A stretch of DNA of 64,000 bases from Pseudomonadales bacterium. GTDB lineage: Bacteria; Pseudomonadota; Gammaproteobacteria; Pseudomonadales; Azotimanducaceae. The notes under the pieces are model-generated. The model searched no databases, had not been told where the DNA came from, and worked only from the letters and a program-made list of their open reading frames with translations. The stretch is from positions 1 through 64,000 of the forward strand of contig JANQPF010000003.1 of the NCBI GenBank assembly GCA_028285415.1. Reading direction: 5' to 3'. How positions within the stretch are numbered: position 1 is the first letter of the stretch; each line of letters opens with the position of its first letter. This document shows, one piece after another, positions 44,485-54,232 of the stretch. Position numbers and translations under genes: made by a program.

Positions 44485-44832
44485 ATGTCTACCGTTGCCG
44501 TCGATCTGGTTTTCACCGCCCTGGCTGACGCTACCCGCCGCCAGCTGCTCGAGCGCCTTGCGACCGGGGGTTCCGCAAGCGCCAGCACCATCGCCGACGA
44601 GCTACCCATTACACGCCAGGCCATTGCCAAGCATCTTCTGGTGCTGGAGAGCGCGGGCCTCGTGTCCCGGGTGCGACACGGCAAGTCCATCTGTTTTCAC
44701 GCTGAACCCCACCAGCTCGCAGCCACCGGACGCTGGCTGCAACGCATGGCCGGGCGCTGGGAAGAGGCCGGAGATTTGCCCTCAGGAGACCATGCTGCTA
44801 CGGAAATTGACCAGATGCGCCACGCGGTCTAG
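44485..44832 (+). CDS. ArsR-family transcriptional regulator
   Basis: 115 residues with a winged helix: VFTALADATRRQLLERLATG, TIADELPITRQAIAKHLLVLESAGLVSR as recognition helix, RHGKSICFHAEP as wing. No metal cysteine motif is seen, so it belongs to the non-metal group (SdpR/YdfF-like). Its last 51 bases overlap the convergent histidine kinase gene. Confidence 0.9.
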   Translation: MSTVAVDLVFTALADATRRQLLERLATGGSASASTIADELPITRQAIAKHLLVLESAGLVSRVRHGKSICFHAEPHQLAATGRWLQRMAGRWEEAGDLPSGDHAATEIDQMRHAV

Positions 44833-46452
44833 CAGCTCCTTGCGCCGGAACGGCTTGGCGAGGAACTTGATCCGCCCACCCGTATCTTTCCATTCACCGA
44901 GCTCGGTGTCCGAGTAACCGGAAATGAAGAGAATCGGCACTTCACTCGACGCATCCCTGAGGCGGCGCGCGAGTTCGGTGCCGCGCCCATCTGGCATCAT
45001 GATGTCGGTAATCAACAAATCCGGAAGTCCTGCCTGCAGATGTTGCCAGGCGCTTTCGACATCGTTTTTGATCGTCACGCTGTAGCCGGCTTTGAGCAGG
45101 CTGCGGGCAATCAGATCGGCAACCAGCCCATCGTCTTCGACAACCAGCACGTTGCCCGTGCCACGCATGACGGCCACAGTTTCGGCCGGTTGCCGAACCG
45201 CCTCAACGGCGTCACACCGCGGCAGCTCTACCAGCACTTCCGTGCCTTTGCCGACGGTTGTCGTCAACTGCACGCGCCCGCCGACCTGCTCGACCAGGCC
45301 TTTGACGCTGGCCAGACCCAGACCCGTGCCACCACCTCGGGACTTGGTCGTAAAGAACGGATCAAACGCCTTGGCCTGCGTCTGGCGGTCCATACCCGGG
45401 CCATTATCGCGCACCCGGATGTGCACCCGCCGCGCACCAAAATCGTCACGATAGCCTTCGACCATCAGCGACACGACGCCGCCATCTGCGAGTGCTTCGC
45501 GGCAGTTGGTGATGAGATTGAGCAGAATCTGGCTGAGCTGAGGCGTCCCCAGCGGCGCCCACAGGTCTTTTTCCACCGTTACGGTCAGCCGTACGCCCGG
45601 ACCCAGGATGCTCGCCAGGACGGTTTCCATGCTCAGCGCCAGAGCGCTCACATCTTCCGCCTCACCTTCCATTGCCTTGTTACTACCGAACGCCAACAGG
45701 CGTTGAACCAGCACCGCCGCCGCATCTGACGCATCGAGAACGTTGTTGCGTGCTTCGCTTTCCTCGAGAATTTCCGCAAACCCGGTAATCACGGTCAGCA
45801 TATTGTTGAAGTCGTGAGCAATACCGGCGGAAAGCACGCCCAGGCCTTCGAGGCGCTGCTCCTGCACCAGCGCTTCCCGCGCTTCACGCTCTCTGGTCGC
45901 GTCGTACGCGGCAAGCGTAAAGCACTGCACCCCGTCCAACTCCCGGCGGTTGGCGGCAAAGACTCGAGACCAGACCCAGCGCCCGCTTTTGTGTCGCAGC
46001 CGCACCTCCAGCGCCTCACTATGGTTAGATCCTTGCAACCACGACGTGACCGTCGTGAGGTCTTCCGGATGAATGAATTCCTTGAGAAACCGCCCCTGCA
46101 TCTCCGCCGGATGATAGCCCGTCAGCATTTCCTGCCGGGGGGCGACGTAGACTATCTTGTCACCGCTGGTTTCGATGAGAGAGGGAAAAACCTCTTCGAC
46201 CAGGGCCTGCAAACGCTGGCGTTCGTCTTCAGTGTGGGCTGGGACGGTTTTCTGGCCAGCATCAGCAAACCACCGGTGCTGAACGTAGTAGGCGGCACCG
46301 CCGAGGAGGACCGCCAGTCCGGACAGGACACCGGCAATCCAGTTGAGCACGAGTCCAACCAGAAACGTCACCAGCGTCGCGAGACCGGCACCGATCAGCG
46401 CCATGCGACGACGTTCGCTGACCTGTGGCTGGTCTTCCTCTGATCGGATCAC
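44782..46452 (-). CDS. hybrid sensor histidine kinase (PAS-HK-REC)
   Basis: 556 residues from GTG. Two membrane segments lie at ~18-56. A PAS domain covers ~88-185 (IVYVAPRQEMLTGYHPAEM; HKSGRWVWSRVF). HisKA has the phospho-acceptor His213 (IAHDFNNML), HATPase_c has Asn316 and DNGPGM (349-354), and a C-terminal receiver has Asp483 (ITDIMMPDG). The HDFNN form is typical of hybrid kinases related to the NtrB group. No separate response regulator is adjacent. The 3' end overlaps the ArsR-type gene by 51 bases. Confidence 0.9.
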   Translation of the reverse strand: MIRSEEDQPQVSERRRMALIGAGLATLVTFLVGLVLNWIAGVLSGLAVLLGGAAYYVQHRWFADAGQKTVPAHTEDERQRLQALVEEVFPSLIETSGDKIVYVAPRQEMLTGYHPAEMQGRFLKEFIHPEDLTTVTSWLQGSNHSEALEVRLRHKSGRWVWSRVFAANRRELDGVQCFTLAAYDATREREAREALVQEQRLEGLGVLSAGIAHDFNNMLTVITGFAEILEESEARNNVLDASDAAAVLVQRLLAFGSNKAMEGEAEDVSALALSMETVLASILGPGVRLTVTVEKDLWAPLGTPQLSQILLNLITNCREALADGGVVSLMVEGYRDDFGARRVHIRVRDNGPGMDRQTQAKAFDPFFTTKSRGGGTGLGLASVKGLVEQVGGRVQLTTTVGKGTEVLVELPRCDAVEAVRQPAETVAVMRGTGNVLVVEDDGLVADLIARSLLKAGYSVTIKNDVESAWQHLQAGLPDLLITDIMMPDGRGTELARRLRDASSEVPILFISGYSDTELGEWKDTGGRIKFLAKPFRRKELLDRVAHLVNFRSSMVS

Positions 46453-46456
46453 GTGC

Positions 46457-47332
46457 TCATCCCCGTGGTGGCATCAGCACCAGTGCGGGCGTGCTGCGTT
46501 TGTAAGCCTGGTATTCCGGATCTTCTCCCCAGGCTTTGTCGGCGCGCCGCTCGAGCAGGCGCACGCCGCTGATAAAGGTCAGCAGCACGACAACGAAGAT
46601 CGGCGATATGAGGGTCGCATACTGCCACCCGCTCAGCGCGGGTGCTGCCATCAGGGCAACGCCACACCAGAGCACAATCTCGCCGAAGTAGTTCGGGTGC
46701 CGGGACCATGCCCACAGCCCCGTATTGATGAATCTCGACTGGTTGGCCGGGTCCGCGCGGAACGCCGTCTTCTGCCGATCGGCAACCACCTCAACGGCGA
46801 AGCCGAACACCCAGAGACCAAGTCCCGCCCAGAAAAGTCCACCAAGGGGTACGGCGACCGGCGAGACAATGGCAGCAAGCGCGCAGCTTGCCGTGACGAA
46901 TACCCAGGTACCCTGCAGCGTCCAGGTCATCAGGTACATCGGAAAAGACGTTTTCAAGCTGCGGAAGCGACGGTCTTCTCCGGCCGCACGCGTGCGCTTG
47001 AAGAGGAAAGGCCCCAATCTGAGGGCCCAAACCACAATGAGCGCCGCGAGGATGAGTGCACCCGGGTCGCTGGTCCCGGCGAGGGCCACAGCCGCCAGCA
47101 CCATGACAATGTAGGTAATGCTGCCGGTAAGGTCGTAGTAGAGTTCGGTCTGATTGACCCAGGCGTGCACAAAAACAATCCACTGCACCAGGTAAGCGAA
47201 CACGCCGCACAGCAGAAAAACCGGCCAACCGGCGAAGCTCACGCTATACGTACTGCCGGCCCAGGCAAGGAAAATTGCCACGGTCAGGCCGCCGACGATC
47301 CCGCTGATACCTGTTGTCCAATCACTGTTCAT
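46457..47332 (-). CDS. DUF1295 / steroid 5-alpha-reductase-like membrane protein
   Basis: 291 residues with about seven membrane helices. The C-terminal block (GLWAWSRHPNYFGEIVLWCG, GEDPEYQAYKRSTPALV) is the signature of the family, where the RHPNYFGE region binds NADP or SAM-like cofactors. ATG 47332. The histidine kinase starts four bases after its stop on the same strand. The reaction is unknown. Confidence 0.88.
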   Translation of the reverse strand: MNSDWTTGISGIVGGLTVAIFLAWAGSTYSVSFAGWPVFLLCGVFAYLVQWIVFVHAWVNQTELYYDLTGSITYIVMVLAAVALAGTSDPGALILAALIVVWALRLGPFLFKRTRAAGEDRRFRSLKTSFPMYLMTWTLQGTWVFVTASCALAAIVSPVAVPLGGLFWAGLGLWVFGFAVEVVADRQKTAFRADPANQSRFINTGLWAWSRHPNYFGEIVLWCGVALMAAPALSGWQYATLISPIFVVVLLTFISGVRLLERRADKAWGEDPEYQAYKRSTPALVLMPPRG

Positions 47333-47550
47333 TGCTATCCACCTTGCATCATTTGACTGCCATTCGATCGCGGCATGGTCCTTGCCGGGCGGTGAATGCA
47401 ACGTCAATGCCGCACCCTCAGATGCAAAGCTCTCCCTCTAAGTAAGCGCTATACTAAACTCGGTGGGCACAAATTGCGCCCCCACACTTGAGCCGTACGG
47501 GGCGGCTCGACATACTGCCTCTCGCGTCTCAAGGATGTTTTCCACCCCAG

Positions 47551-48519
47551 ATGGCCTTTCTACTGCTTGCCCTAGGTGTCGGCATGTTGCTACTCGGCGG
47601 CACGCTGCTCGTGCGCGGCGCTTCCGGTATTGCCCGCTCATTCAACGTCTCTACGATGATCATCGGTCTGACGGTGGTGGCGTTCGGTACAAGCACGCCT
47701 GAGCTGGTGGTCAACGTCACCGGCGTGCTGCAGGGGCAAACGGATCTGGCTTTCGGTAACGCCGTGGGCTCAAACCTTGCGAACTTCGGTCTTGTGCTCG
47801 GCTTTGCAGCGGTGCTGTCACCCATCTATCTACAGGGTCAGGTTGTCCGACGCGAGGTGCCTTTTCTGCTGCTGGTCACCGCCATTCTCATGGTGATGGC
47901 CGCCGACGATTCGCTGTCGGGCACCGCGCCCACGCTGGACCGGGGCGACGCCATCATTCTTTTCCTCCTCTTTACCGTCTTCGTCTACATGATGGTGCGC
48001 GACGTCATGCAGGAGACCGGCGATCCAATTCTGGTGGAAGCCCAGCACTTCCCGGTCTCACCGTCGCGCTCGAATCTATTCATCAACTCCATCATTGCGA
48101 TTGGCGGCATGGTGCTTCTGGTCTACGGCGGCGACATGACCATCCAGCAGGGAGCCGTCATCGCCGAGCTCCTCGAAGTGCCGGAGGTGGTGATCGGGAT
48201 ATTCATCGTCGCCGTCGGCACCAGCCTGCCGGAGCTCGTCACCTCCGGCATTGCCGCGTTCAAGAACGAAACCGACCTCGCCCTCGGCAACATCGTGGGC
48301 TCCAACATCTTCAATTCGCTGGTGGTGCTGCCCGTGGCTGGAATCATCCGGCCCCTGCCAATTCCTGACGGTGGCGATCTGGATCTGGCGGTCGGCTTTT
48401 TCTTCGTATTGGTGGTGATTCCTCTATTCGTATTCAGCAACGCACGCCTGGGCCGCCGCGCAGGGGCAGCCCTGCTGACGTCGTACTTCCTCTACATGGT
48501 TTACCGCTTTACGTTCTGA
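47551..48519 (+). CDS. calcium/sodium antiporter, YrbG-like
   Basis: 322 residues of the CaCA family with about ten membrane helices. Both alpha repeats are present: GLTVVAFGTSTPELVVNVTG with GNAVGSNLANFGLV, and VAVGTSLPELVTS with GNIVGSNIFNSLVV. It exchanges cation across the inner membrane. I start it at ATG 47551. Divergent from the DUF1295 gene. Confidence 0.93.
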   Translation: MAFLLLALGVGMLLLGGTLLVRGASGIARSFNVSTMIIGLTVVAFGTSTPELVVNVTGVLQGQTDLAFGNAVGSNLANFGLVLGFAAVLSPIYLQGQVVRREVPFLLLVTAILMVMAADDSLSGTAPTLDRGDAIILFLLFTVFVYMMVRDVMQETGDPILVEAQHFPVSPSRSNLFINSIIAIGGMVLLVYGGDMTIQQGAVIAELLEVPEVVIGIFIVAVGTSLPELVTSGIAAFKNETDLALGNIVGSNIFNSLVVLPVAGIIRPLPIPDGGDLDLAVGFFFVLVVIPLFVFSNARLGRRAGAALLTSYFLYMVYRFTF

Positions 48520-48528
48520 TCACCCGGA

Positions 48529-49980
48529 CTAGGGAAAGTCTGGCGGCGGTTGAAAGCCACCGAACTCCACGCCCATCAGGCGCGCAAACTCTATCGTCGT
48601 GTAGTCGTTGAACTCGGCGCCCACCGCCTGCAATCCAATGGGTAGCCCGTCGCTGGAAAGGCCCGTTGGGAAGACGGTGCTCGGCAGATGCGCCACCGTA
48701 ATCGTGCCCGCCCAGAACAGCTGCTGCCAGTAGGGTTGCTCGACGTTGTCGACCATGAGCGTGCGTTCGGTCATCGGCTGGCTGTGATCGTGTGGGAACG
48801 CCGGCGTTGCCGTCTGCGGGCAGATGAGAATGTCGTAGTCCGCAAAAAAAGTGCGCCACGCCTCGCGCAGGTAGTAGCGTTGGTTGTGTGACTTCAACCA
48901 CGTGCCATGATCCTGCACGGCGCCGCGCATCATCATCGCATTCATGGACGTATCGTCGGACGGCAGCGACGCTACCGCCTCGATCAGCTGCTCACGCTCC
49001 TCGCCGACGACACCTTCCGCCATGACACCCTGCAAGAGGCCAATGTAGACATCCTGACTCTCCTTGAAGTTGATGTCGGGCCGCGCATCGAAATGGACGT
49101 CCGCGCCGAGGGTTTTGAGATTACCCGCAACTTCCTCTACCCGCGCCGCCACCTCAGCCGCCACGGGGGCCAGCTCATGCGTCGGCCAGACCGCAACTCT
49201 GAAGTCGGCCAGGCGGGTTTTGGTCGGTGCGGGTAGATTGAGCTGCCAGCCGGCGGCGTTATCGACGTCCGCCCCGGCCACCAGCTGCATGGAGAGCGCA
49301 AGGTCCTCAGCACTGCGGGCCATGGGACCGATGACCGCAATGTCGGGTGGCTTGCGGTCGCCGGGCAGGCTGTGACCCTGGGGCGGTACGACACCCCAGG
49401 TCGGCTTGTGTCCGTAGATGCCGCAAAAGTGCGCGGGATTGCGAATCGAGCCGCCGATATCGGAACCCGCTTCGAGTCCCGTCAGCCCCGCTGCAAGGGC
49501 TGCCGAGGAGCCGCCGGAGGAACCCCCTGGCGTGCGGGTGGTATCCCAGGGATTACCGGTCTGCCCGTAGACGTCGTTGTAGCTCTGGAAGTCCGCGAGG
49601 TTAAGCGGCACGTTGGTTTTACCCAGAAGGTGCGCACCGGCTTCCTTCAGCCGGGTGACGTAGGCGGCGTCGGCGGTGGCGATGTTCTTGGCCAGCAGCG
49701 GGATACCCCAGGTCGTCGGCATGCCTGTTACGTCGTACGCTTCTTTGACCGTCATGGGCAGACCGTGCAGCGGCCCCGGTTTTTCCCCGCGGGCGAGCTG
49801 AGCATCCGCCTCGTCCGCGGCGGTGAGCGCGCCCTCGAAGTCGCGCACCACAACCGCGTTGACGGCGCCATCGTAGCGCTCGATGCGATCGATGTAGTGT
49901 TCGGTGAGTTCGCGAGAGCTGATTGCTCCCGAGGTGATGTCCGCCACCAGCTCAGTGGCCGACTTGTATCCAATGTCCAC
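48529..49980 (-). CDS. amidase-signature family hydrolase
   Basis: 483 residues from GTG with GGGGAG upstream. The Ser-Ser-Lys triad is visible: Lys79 (TVKEA), cis-Ser155 (GGSSGGSS) and nucleophile Ser178 (GSDIGGSIR). The family hydrolyses amides and some esters in the cytoplasm; the substrate is not known. It converges on the antiporter gene. Confidence 0.93.
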   Translation of the reverse strand: MDIGYKSATELVADITSGAISSRELTEHYIDRIERYDGAVNAVVVRDFEGALTAADEADAQLARGEKPGPLHGLPMTVKEAYDVTGMPTTWGIPLLAKNIATADAAYVTRLKEAGAHLLGKTNVPLNLADFQSYNDVYGQTGNPWDTTRTPGGSSGGSSAALAAGLTGLEAGSDIGGSIRNPAHFCGIYGHKPTWGVVPPQGHSLPGDRKPPDIAVIGPMARSAEDLALSMQLVAGADVDNAAGWQLNLPAPTKTRLADFRVAVWPTHELAPVAAEVAARVEEVAGNLKTLGADVHFDARPDINFKESQDVYIGLLQGVMAEGVVGEEREQLIEAVASLPSDDTSMNAMMMRGAVQDHGTWLKSHNQRYYLREAWRTFFADYDILICPQTATPAFPHDHSQPMTERTLMVDNVEQPYWQQLFWAGTITVAHLPSTVFPTGLSSDGLPIGLQAVGAEFNDYTTIEFARLMGVEFGGFQPPPDFP

Positions 49981-50100
49981 GACGTTCTCCCCTCCGCGTG
50001 CAATCTGATTTCGACACTACCACAAAGAGCGGGGTATGATCGGACGCTCGAGGAAGAGAATTCGTTACACAAAGTACTCATACCATAGGAAGGAGATCTC

Positions 50101-50571
50101 ATGTTCCGACGCAGCATCGTCCTGTTATCTATTGCAGCTTCTGCAGCTTCGGCAGCTTTCGTGCCGGCAATCGCCGTCGCTGACGAGCACATTCAGAGGG
50201 CCGTTGAGACGCGCCAGGGTTTACTCAAAGTTGTTGGTTTCTATATGGGCCCGATCGTCGGGATGGCCCGTGAGCAGATTCCTTATGACGCTGACCGCAT
50301 CAAGGCAAATGCTGAGCGGATTGCCGAGCTTGCACCCATGATTCCGGACGTATTCCGCAGCGACACGCGCGGATCGGACGTACCGACCGAAGCGCTCGAC
50401 AAAATCTGGGACAACAGCGCCGACTTTGCCGACAAGGCGGCAACGGTTGCGGCTCGCGCGGCTGATCTGGCCGCGGCCACCGCCAACGGCAAGGGCGCAA
50501 CGATGCAGGCGTTCGGGGCGATGGGCGGCGCGTGCAAAGCCTGTCACGACGACTACCGCCAGCAGGAGTAA
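50101..50571 (+). CDS. class II cytochrome c (cytochrome c')
   Basis: 156 residues with a signal peptide ending near AIAVADE. The haem site CKACH is at 145-149 near the C-terminus, and the rest is a four-helix bundle (RQGLLKVVGFYMGPIVGMAR; MQAFGAMGGACKACHDDYR). It is periplasmic and may bind NO or carry electrons. A strong AAGGAGA site precedes the ATG. A b561-type gene starts five bases after its stop, which suggests the pair passes electrons. Confidence 0.92.
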   Translation: MFRRSIVLLSIAASAASAAFVPAIAVADEHIQRAVETRQGLLKVVGFYMGPIVGMAREQIPYDADRIKANAERIAELAPMIPDVFRSDTRGSDVPTEALDKIWDNSADFADKAATVAARAADLAAATANGKGATMQAFGAMGGACKACHDDYRQQE

Positions 50572-50575
50572 CTCG

Positions 50576-51268
50576 TTGCACGAGCGCGGGTCCCTGGTCT
50601 GGGATCTGCCTTCACGGCTGTTCCACTGGACCCTCTTATGCTGCCTGGCCGGATCCTGGATCACGGCCGAGGCAGGATTCGAGTGGACCGAGTGGCACTT
50701 CCGGCTGGGCTACGCCAGCCTCACGTTGATCGCGTTTCGCGTCATCTGGGGGCTGGTAGGCACCCGCCATGCACGCTTTGCAGACTTCCTGCGCGGTCCG
50801 GGTCCTACGCTTGCGAACGCCAAAGGCCTCTTCACCCGCACCCCTTCGAACTACGCCGGTCATACGCCCATTGGCGGGTGGTCGGTGATGCTCATGCTGA
50901 CCCTGGTTGCCGTGCAGGCGGGTACGGGACTGTTCCTGACCGACGACATTTTTTACGCCGGTCCGTACAACGGGGTCGTGTCGAGTGCAACCGCCGGCAC
51001 GCTTGCTCAGATTCACCACCTCAACTTCAATCTGCTGCAGGCAGTCGTTGTGCTGCACGTAGCCGCGGTGGCCTGGTACCGGTGGGGCAAGGGCACACAT
51101 CTCGTCGCGCCGATGCTGCACGGACGCAAATTGGACGTGGATCCGGCTGAGGCCATCGACTCGTCAAAGCTCACGCGCGCGTTCCTGGTCCTGGTGCTGG
51201 CCGCAGGCGCCGTCACCGCGCTCGTACAGCTTGCACCACCACCGTCTACCGACTTCTACGACTTCTGA
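50576..51268 (+). CDS. cytochrome b561-type membrane protein
   Basis: 230 residues read from TTG 50576, seven bases after GGAG; no ATG or GTG fits better. Four main membrane helices hold the haem histidines of the b561/Ni-Fe-hydrogenase-b group: LPSRLFHWTLL, WHFRLGYASL, AQIHHLNFNLLQAVVVLHVAAVAWYRW. It takes electrons from the quinone pool or a periplasmic donor and is directly downstream of the cytochrome c' gene. Confidence 0.88.
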   Translation: MHERGSLVWDLPSRLFHWTLLCCLAGSWITAEAGFEWTEWHFRLGYASLTLIAFRVIWGLVGTRHARFADFLRGPGPTLANAKGLFTRTPSNYAGHTPIGGWSVMLMLTLVAVQAGTGLFLTDDIFYAGPYNGVVSSATAGTLAQIHHLNFNLLQAVVVLHVAAVAWYRWGKGTHLVAPMLHGRKLDVDPAEAIDSSKLTRAFLVLVLAAGAVTALVQLAPPPSTDFYDF

Positions 51269-51278
51269 CCTGCTCCTC

Positions 51279-51905
51279 TCAGTAGAGCGTGCGGCGCATG
51301 TATTCGGGATAACCTTCGTCGTAGGTTGCGCCGTCGAACGACTGATCGATCGCTTCGAGCATCTGTCCTCCGGTTGGCACGTCTTCCCGGGCAGCATGAC
51401 TCGACTCGAGCCAGAGGCCGCTTCTGGCAATGGCTTTCTGGCACTGGAAATACACGCGCTGCACACGAATGACGAGCACGCTGACGGGCGCTTTACCCTT
51501 GACGACAAATTCGTCGAGGAGCGCAGGGTCCGTGACCACCTGCGCCGTGCCGATAACGCGCAGCGTTTCACCGATGCCGGGGATCAGAAAGAGAAGCGAC
51601 ACGCGCCCGTCCTCGACGATATTGCTCAGTGTGTCGACGCGGTTGTTGCCCCGCCGGTCGGGCAGCAGCAGCGTGCGGGGATCCGCAACCTTCACAAACC
51701 CTGGCGCATCGCCCCGCGGTGATATATCCACCCCGCGCGGGCCGACGCTCGCCAGTGCGGCAAACGGTGCCGCCTCGATGAACTTCTGATAGGTGGGCGC
51801 AACGTGATCAATTTCTTTGATGAGCGCGCGCTCCACGGGCTCGCCGTAAAGTTCACGCAGCGCTGCTGCATCCGCGATGACCGCTTCAGGTTTGACGTCT
51901 ACCAC
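51279..51905 (-). CDS. FMN split-barrel (pyridoxamine oxidase-like, MSMEG_1061 type) protein
   Basis: 208 residues. FIEAAPFAALASVGPRGVDISPRGDAPGFV, LLLPDRRGNNRVDTLSNIVEDGRVSLLFLIPG and RVQRVYFQCQKAIARSGLW follow the pattern of the MSMEG_1061 subfamily. Probably an FMN-dependent oxidoreductase of unknown substrate. Its start overlaps the HAD gene end by 20 bases on the same strand. Confidence 0.87.
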   Translation of the reverse strand: MVDVKPEAVIADAAALRELYGEPVERALIKEIDHVAPTYQKFIEAAPFAALASVGPRGVDISPRGDAPGFVKVADPRTLLLPDRRGNNRVDTLSNIVEDGRVSLLFLIPGIGETLRVIGTAQVVTDPALLDEFVVKGKAPVSVLVIRVQRVYFQCQKAIARSGLWLESSHAAREDVPTGGQMLEAIDQSFDGATYDEGYPEYMRRTLY

Positions 51906-52533
51906 CCAAAATCTCCTCGAGAGCCGCCAGGTTTTCTATCTGATACCGCGCGCCAGTAAAATCCTGACCCGCGGTGAAAGCCGAATGTACCACGGCACAG
52001 TCGAGCCCTGCAGCCGACGCGGCGGCAAGTCCCCGGGCTGAATCTTCCACCACCAGCGCCTCCCCTGGCGTTACACCGAAACGCCTAAGCGCGGTGAGAT
52101 AGGGTTCTGGATCCGGCTTGCTACGTTCGTAGTCTTCCCTGCATAGCACAAACTCCATGAACGGGACGATGCCTCGATGGCGATGGATCAGCTCGAAGTC
52201 CTCCCGTCTCGACGTTGTCACGATGCACATCTTCACCACCCCCGCCAGCGCCTCGAGCGTGTCCAGCACGCCGTCGATTTCGATGCGTCGGCTGCGCAGC
52301 AGGCGCTGATAGGTTGCGTTACGCGCGCTACGTGCCTGATCGACGTACCTCTTGAGTGCCGGGGCCACCAGTTCCCAGGCGTTGCAACCACGAACCTGCA
52401 GCGCGAGAAACTGCTCATGCTCAAGTTCAACACCCAGACGGGCCAGGTGCTGCTGCGTCGCGGCGAAGTAGAGCGGCTCCGTGTCGACGAGTACGCCGTC
52501 GTGATCAAACAGTACGTGCGTGTAGCAAGGCAC
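51886..52533 (-). CDS. HAD-superfamily hydrolase, subfamily IA (phosphoglucomutase/phosphatase-like)
   Basis: 215 residues from GTG 52533, two bases after the stop of the oxygenase gene. HAD motif I is FDHDGVLVDTE, motif II VTTSR, Lys in KPDPEPYL and motif IV VVEDSARGLAAA. It is a phosphatase or mutase of the beta-phosphoglucomutase group. The frame is open far upstream, but conserved sequence starts here. Operon with neighbours on both sides. Confidence 0.88.
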   Translation of the reverse strand: MPCYTHVLFDHDGVLVDTEPLYFAATQQHLARLGVELEHEQFLALQVRGCNAWELVAPALKRYVDQARSARNATYQRLLRSRRIEIDGVLDTLEALAGVVKMCIVTTSRREDFELIHRHRGIVPFMEFVLCREDYERSKPDPEPYLTALRRFGVTPGEALVVEDSARGLAAASAAGLDCAVVHSAFTAGQDFTGARYQIENLAALEEILGGRRQT

Positions 52534-52535
52534 CG

Positions 52536-53528
52536 TCAGGCAACGCGGTAACGGCTGATCTGGATATCCTCGACGCCGTAGTCGGCAAAATTGTCGCTCA
52601 CCCGCCCATGGATGTAGTCGCGCCACGAGAACGGCCGGTAGAGCGGTGCTTCCCCGCTTTCCGTCCACGGCACGACGGTGGCGTCTATGCGCGGCTGAAA
52701 AAAGAACGGCACGCTGAAACGTCCGCCGCTGTCTGCGTCGACCGGGACAACTCGATGCATGCCGGCAACGCAGCGGTCGTTGGTCCACACCTGCAGAATG
52801 TCGCCGACGTTCACCACAATGGTGCCCGGCTCGGGAACAACGTCGATCCAGCCGTAGCGTTTCGAGCGGGCCTGCAGACCGCCGTGATTGTCCTGCAGGA
52901 GCAGGGTAACCGCTCCCGGATCGGTATGGTGGTGCAGCGCCATGTCTCCCGGCGCGGTCACATCGACGCGCTCAGCCGCGGGCACTGGATCAGCCGGGGG
53001 ATAAAAGTTGAGCCGTGCGGCGCTGGAATGCCGTTCACCGAAACTCTGCTTCATCGTTGCGTCGATGACCGCAGCCGGCATACCCAATGCCGCAAACGTC
53101 AGCGCCATCGTCTGTTCCGAAAGCGCGGTAAACGTCGTGAAAAATTGCGTCAACGTATCGCGAAAACCCGGCGGATCCACCGGCCACCGCGTGCGTTTGG
53201 CGGGATTCTTCGAGAGATGGCCCCCGGCTTTGAAATCGAAAACTTCTTTGAGATCCCGTCTCTGCTTGGTCAGCTCGCGATCGTAGTAGCCAAGCGGATT
53301 CTCCGCGTCACGCACCACGGCAAGCTTGTCAGCGCGCGGCAGACTGAAGAAGGACCGTGCCTGATCAAACACCTCAGCAATCAGCGCATCCTCGCCATGA
53401 CCGCTCAGCAGGAAAAAGCCGTGGTCTTCGCACGCCGCCGCAAGCTGCGCGTACATTGCCTGTCGCTCAGCGACAGGCAGGGCGTCGCCGAGCGCCTGAG
53501 CCAGATTGACGTTGGGAATATCATGCAT
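52536..53528 (-). CDS. 2-oxoglutarate/Fe(II) oxygenase, isopenicillin N synthase-like
   Basis: 330 residues from ATG 53528. Iron ligands are His and Asp in HHHTDPGAVTLLLQD and a distal His in GMHRVVP; RFSVPFF gives the Arg-x-Ser that binds 2-oxoglutarate. The N-terminal CEDHGFFLLSGHG is typical of the DIOX_N domain. Substrate unknown. It overlaps the upstream methyltransferase by eight bases. Confidence 0.9.
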   Translation of the reverse strand: MHDIPNVNLAQALGDALPVAERQAMYAQLAAACEDHGFFLLSGHGEDALIAEVFDQARSFFSLPRADKLAVVRDAENPLGYYDRELTKQRRDLKEVFDFKAGGHLSKNPAKRTRWPVDPPGFRDTLTQFFTTFTALSEQTMALTFAALGMPAAVIDATMKQSFGERHSSAARLNFYPPADPVPAAERVDVTAPGDMALHHHTDPGAVTLLLQDNHGGLQARSKRYGWIDVVPEPGTIVVNVGDILQVWTNDRCVAGMHRVVPVDADSGGRFSVPFFFQPRIDATVVPWTESGEAPLYRPFSWRDYIHGRVSDNFADYGVEDIQISRYRVA

Positions 53529-54123
53529 CTCGGTTTTCGCCTCCCAGAGGTTTTTGCACCGTAATTCTTGCAACCGCGCTCTGCTCACCGTCCGGGTCCA
53601 AAACCAGTCCTTCGAAGCTCTCCAGCACGGGCATGCCCGCAAGGCTCGCGGCAAGCGCACCGGGAGCAACGCGAAAGCGGTTGCCGCGCGGACCTGCTAC
53701 CTGATCGTCGGTCTGCAGGTGCTCCTCCACCACCAGAAATCCTCCCGGGCGCAGATGCGCTGGCAGGGTATTCAAGAGCTCAGGCGCAACGAAGCGGAAC
53801 AGTATGATCAGTTGATAGTCGGAGCGCGGCAGGTTCGGATCTTCGAGCAGATCCTGCTCGATCCAGTTCACCGTAACGCCCTCTGCATCAGCCTGCGCCC
53901 GCGCGCGCTCGAGGCCAACGGAAGATATGTCTATGGCGTCAACGTCAAAGCCGCACGCCGCCAGGTAGCGGGCGTTACGCCCCGCACCGCAGGCAAGATC
54001 GAGCGCCGGACCGGGCTCGATCCCGGCCACGCGGCTTACGAGGTATTCTCCGGGGTACGTACGTCCCGCATAAGCGCCCTCAGCATAACGTGCGTTCCAT
54101 TTCTGCCGGTCGGCCTCGCTCAT
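53521..54123 (-). CDS. class I methyltransferase, TehB/thiopurine-like
   Basis: 200 residues. It starts DRQKWNARYAEGAY, with motif I PALDLACGAGRNARYL, VDAIDISSVGLERARAQ and YQLIILFRFV. This small-molecule methyltransferase type (TehB, UbiE-like) methylates metalloids or thiols. It is the first gene of a minus-strand run of four genes (methyltransferase, oxygenase, HAD, FMN protein). Confidence 0.88.
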   Translation of the reverse strand: MSEADRQKWNARYAEGAYAGRTYPGEYLVSRVAGIEPGPALDLACGAGRNARYLAACGFDVDAIDISSVGLERARAQADAEGVTVNWIEQDLLEDPNLPRSDYQLIILFRFVAPELLNTLPAHLRPGGFLVVEEHLQTDDQVAGPRGNRFRVAPGALAASLAGMPVLESFEGLVLDPDGEQSAVARITVQKPLGGENRDA

Positions 54124-54232
54124 CCCTCGGCTCTGTGTAGTTGCGTCCAGTCCATGCAGGCGCTAGTGTCGCATCCCTTGCAAATGCGCCGCAATCCAGC
54201 GCGCGCTGCAAAGACAGCAAACCACAACAAAG

